A stretch of 64,000 nt of DNA from Pseudomonas putida. GTDB lineage: Bacteria; Pseudomonadota; Gammaproteobacteria; Pseudomonadales; Pseudomonadaceae. Where the stretch lies: the NCBI RefSeq assembly GCF_016406145.1, contig NZ_CP066307.1:1-64000 (forward strand). The letters are read 5' to 3'. The translations under genes were made by a program, and so were the position numbers. Each line of letters opens with the position of its first letter. Within the stretch, counting starts at the first letter, position 1. Below are positions 62,469-64,000 of the stretch, one piece after another. The notes under the pieces are model-generated. The model saw only the letters and a list, made by a program, of their open reading frames with translations, searched no databases and was not told the DNA's origin.

Positions 62469-63353
62469 TTGAGAAACAAGTTTGCGACAGGAATAGGCGT
62501 TGTGCTTGCATGTGTGGTTGCCTCGTTTATACCAACCCCCGTATTCGCCCTAGACACCACGAAGCTGATCCAAGCCGTCCAAGCCGAAGAGAGCGCCTTG
62601 CAGGCCCGAGTCGGCATGACTGTGTTTGACGAAAACACAGGAACGACATGGAACTATCGGGGCGATGAGCGGTTTCCATTGAACAGTACGCACAAGACGT
62701 TTTCCTGTGCAGCCTTGCTCGCGAAGGTTGATGGGAAGTCCCTTTCTCTGAGTCAATCCGTATCGATCAGCAAGGAAATGCTGGTCACCTATTCGCCGAT
62801 TACGGAAAAGTCGCTGTCACCCGAAACCGTTACCTTAGGCAGAATTTGTCAGGCAGCGGTGAGCTATAGCGATAACACGGCCGCAAACGTCGTCTCTAAT
62901 GCCATTGGAGGGGCAACCGGATTCAACGCGTACATGCGGTCTATCGGTGATGAACAAACCCGACTTGATCGCAAAGAACCCGAGTTGAACGAAGGTACGC
63001 CGGGCGATGTGCGTGACACCACCACTCCCAACGCCATCGTCAACAGTCTGAGAAAGATACTTCTTGGCGACGGGTTGTCCGTCTCATCCCGATCCGAGCT
63101 GACGCAATGGATGCTGGACGATCAGGTCGCCGGTGCGCTCCTGCGTGCCTCACTGCCATCAGACTGGAAGATTGCCGACAAGACGGGGGCGGGAGGTTAC
63201 GGTTCCCGCTCGATCGTCGCAGTGATCTGGCCGCCATCGAAGCAGCCACTAGTGGTTGGCATCTATATTACGCAAACCAAAGCGTCCATGCAGGCCAGCA
63301 ATCAGGCGATTGCAAGAATAGGAGTGGTGCTGAAGGATGCGGTCGCTCCTTGA
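62469..63353 (+). CDS. bla: Class A carbenicillinase, SCO/CARB type
   Basis: 294 residues from TTG with GGAG 8 bases upstream; signal peptide ends at about VFA (27). Serine beta-lactamase: S73-T-H-K76, S134-D-N136, omega-loop Glu in EPELN (170-174), K238-T-G240. C80 and C127 could pair, as in CARB enzymes, but CARB has RSG rather than KTG. My best recollection is SCO-1, a plasmid carbenicillinase; a search is needed to name it. Sits between a Tn5501-like right end and another terminal repeat at 63705. Confidence 0.82.
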   Translation: MRNKFATGIGVVLACVVASFIPTPVFALDTTKLIQAVQAEESALQARVGMTVFDENTGTTWNYRGDERFPLNSTHKTFSCAALLAKVDGKSLSLSQSVSISKEMLVTYSPITEKSLSPETVTLGRICQAAVSYSDNTAANVVSNAIGGATGFNAYMRSIGDEQTRLDRKEPELNEGTPGDVRDTTTPNAIVNSLRKILLGDGLSVSSRSELTQWMLDDQVAGALLRASLPSDWKIADKTGAGGYGSRSIVAVIWPPSKQPLVVGIYITQTKASMQASNQAIARIGVVLKDAVAP

Positions 63354-63704
63354 TGTAGCCAACTTGCAGACGCCAAGGGCCAACGGCAGGTATAGGATTT
63401 GAAAACGGCTATTGATGATGAAAACATCATCTGGCCGGTTAGGGTCGGGTGCCGTCGCGTGCGCAGTGTCAAAGCTGACATGACGAATACGTGAGATGGG
63501 TTGATGCTCGCCGTCCGGTCAGGCAGCCGCCCCCCTGCAGGAGTCACAGCAGTTGTATGCCACCCGCCATCCGAGACGTCAGTCGGCCCCGTCCAGACCG
63601 GAACAATCTGGACGTGACATCCGGCTGGCATTGCCGTGATCGAAATGGCGGCTAGTGACACGACTGTTGGGTCTACCCCATCGACCGGGCGAGGGACAAG
63701 CCAC
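63354..63704. other. Gap after the beta-lactamase gene
   Basis: No gene seen. The last ~40 bp (GTCTACCCCATCGACCGGGC onwards) resemble, in reverse, the left inner part of the Tn5501-like transposon. Confidence 0.5.
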
Positions 63705-63749
63705 GTTGATCGGCTGACGGAATTTTCGGCGGTTCCGGCTTAGAACCCC
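63705..63749 (-). repeat. Tn5501-type terminal inverted repeat, outward end
   Basis: GTTGATCGGCTGACGGAATT...TTCCGGCTTAGAACCCC; in reverse it begins GGGGTTCTAAGCCGGAACCG and resembles the left end at 56730, with changes. It closes the beta-lactamase segment on the right. Confidence 0.83.
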
Positions 63750-64000
63750 TTCTTGACACTTGAGGGGCGCAATCACGCCCTGGGCCTGGCAGGCCGACCC
63801 CTCCCTTGGCGTTCAACCTTGCGGCCTTCGAGCTGGAGCCATCTTCCGACTTGGCGACGGCGCAGGAGTCACCGCGGCCTTGACAGTTGGGGAGTCCAGA
63901 GGGGGCCTTGGCCCCCTTTGGAAGAGCACGAACTTCTGCCAGGCGCTTGCGCCTGGCTATGGTCAGCCGTAGCGCCGTAGGCGCTCCATTCTTGGGGTGA
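63750..64000. other. Right edge of the window, no gene seen
   Basis: Only short shadows. A hairpin AGGGGGCC-TT-GGCCCCCT followed by TTGG (63900-63921) could be a terminator. Confidence 0.5.

Overview
The window reads as part of a large multidrug-resistance plasmid of a Gram-negative host. The GC-rich backbone with an iteron RepA, KfrA, StbABC and TrwABC-like genes, together with blaVIM-1, points to Pseudomonas or a close relative. The host is an inference; replicon typing was not possible here.

Layout. (1) 1-5831: two class 1 integrons in tandem. The first shows only attI1, intI1 and its outer repeat IRi, because the window starts inside attI1. The second is complete and In4-like: IRt / IS6100 / inverted IRt / orf5 / sul1 / attI1 / intI1 / IRi. 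It has no cassettes and no qacE, so sul1 is fused in frame to the small attI1 reading frame ORF-11. (2) 5832-6952: the right end of a Tn3-family transposon with a long resolvase. (3) 6953-17032: a resistance patchwork of the RK2/Tn1721 tetR-tetA-pecM block, a collapsed RSF1010 segment (iteron remnant, repA', repC, sul2, strA'), a Tn5393 remnant with strA-strB, IS26, aph(3')-Ia and a truncated IS26. (4) 17033-22662 and 56730-62359: two apparently identical 5,630-bp Tn5501-like Tn3-family transposons in direct orientation, each with a HigBA-type toxin-antitoxin pair, tnpR and tnpA. (5) 22663-56729: the plasmid backbone between those copies. It holds small leader-driven genes, a DNA methyltransferase-like gene, a complete tni-type integron (25619-35584; blaVIM-1, aacA4', aadA1, cmlA, qacEdelta1, sul1), a small Tn402-ended element with an AbrB/PIN pair and a resolvase (35622-37766), resolvase-repA-oriV, kfrA, vapBC, an array of unknown genes, stbABC, a probable oriT, and trwABC-like mobilisation genes. 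(6) 62360-64000: a class A carbenicillinase gene and a further Tn5501-type inverted repeat.

How it works together. RepA and seven iterons support replication. StbABC, the KfrA-like protein and resolvases support maintenance. Coupling protein and MOBF relaxase support mobilisation, but no type IV secretion genes lie in this window. Resistance covers beta-lactams including carbapenems, aminoglycosides, sulfonamides (three sul genes), tetracycline, chloramphenicol and (weakly) quaternary ammonium compounds.

The least expected items are the ORF-11::sul1 fusion, the TA-resolvase mini-element with Tn402-type ends and an internal Tn3-type repeat remnant, three ~550-640-bp repeats that give several backbone genes the same promoter and hairpin leader, a 16-bp palindrome recurring around the stb region, and the directly repeated transposons that define a 39.7-kb resolvable circle.
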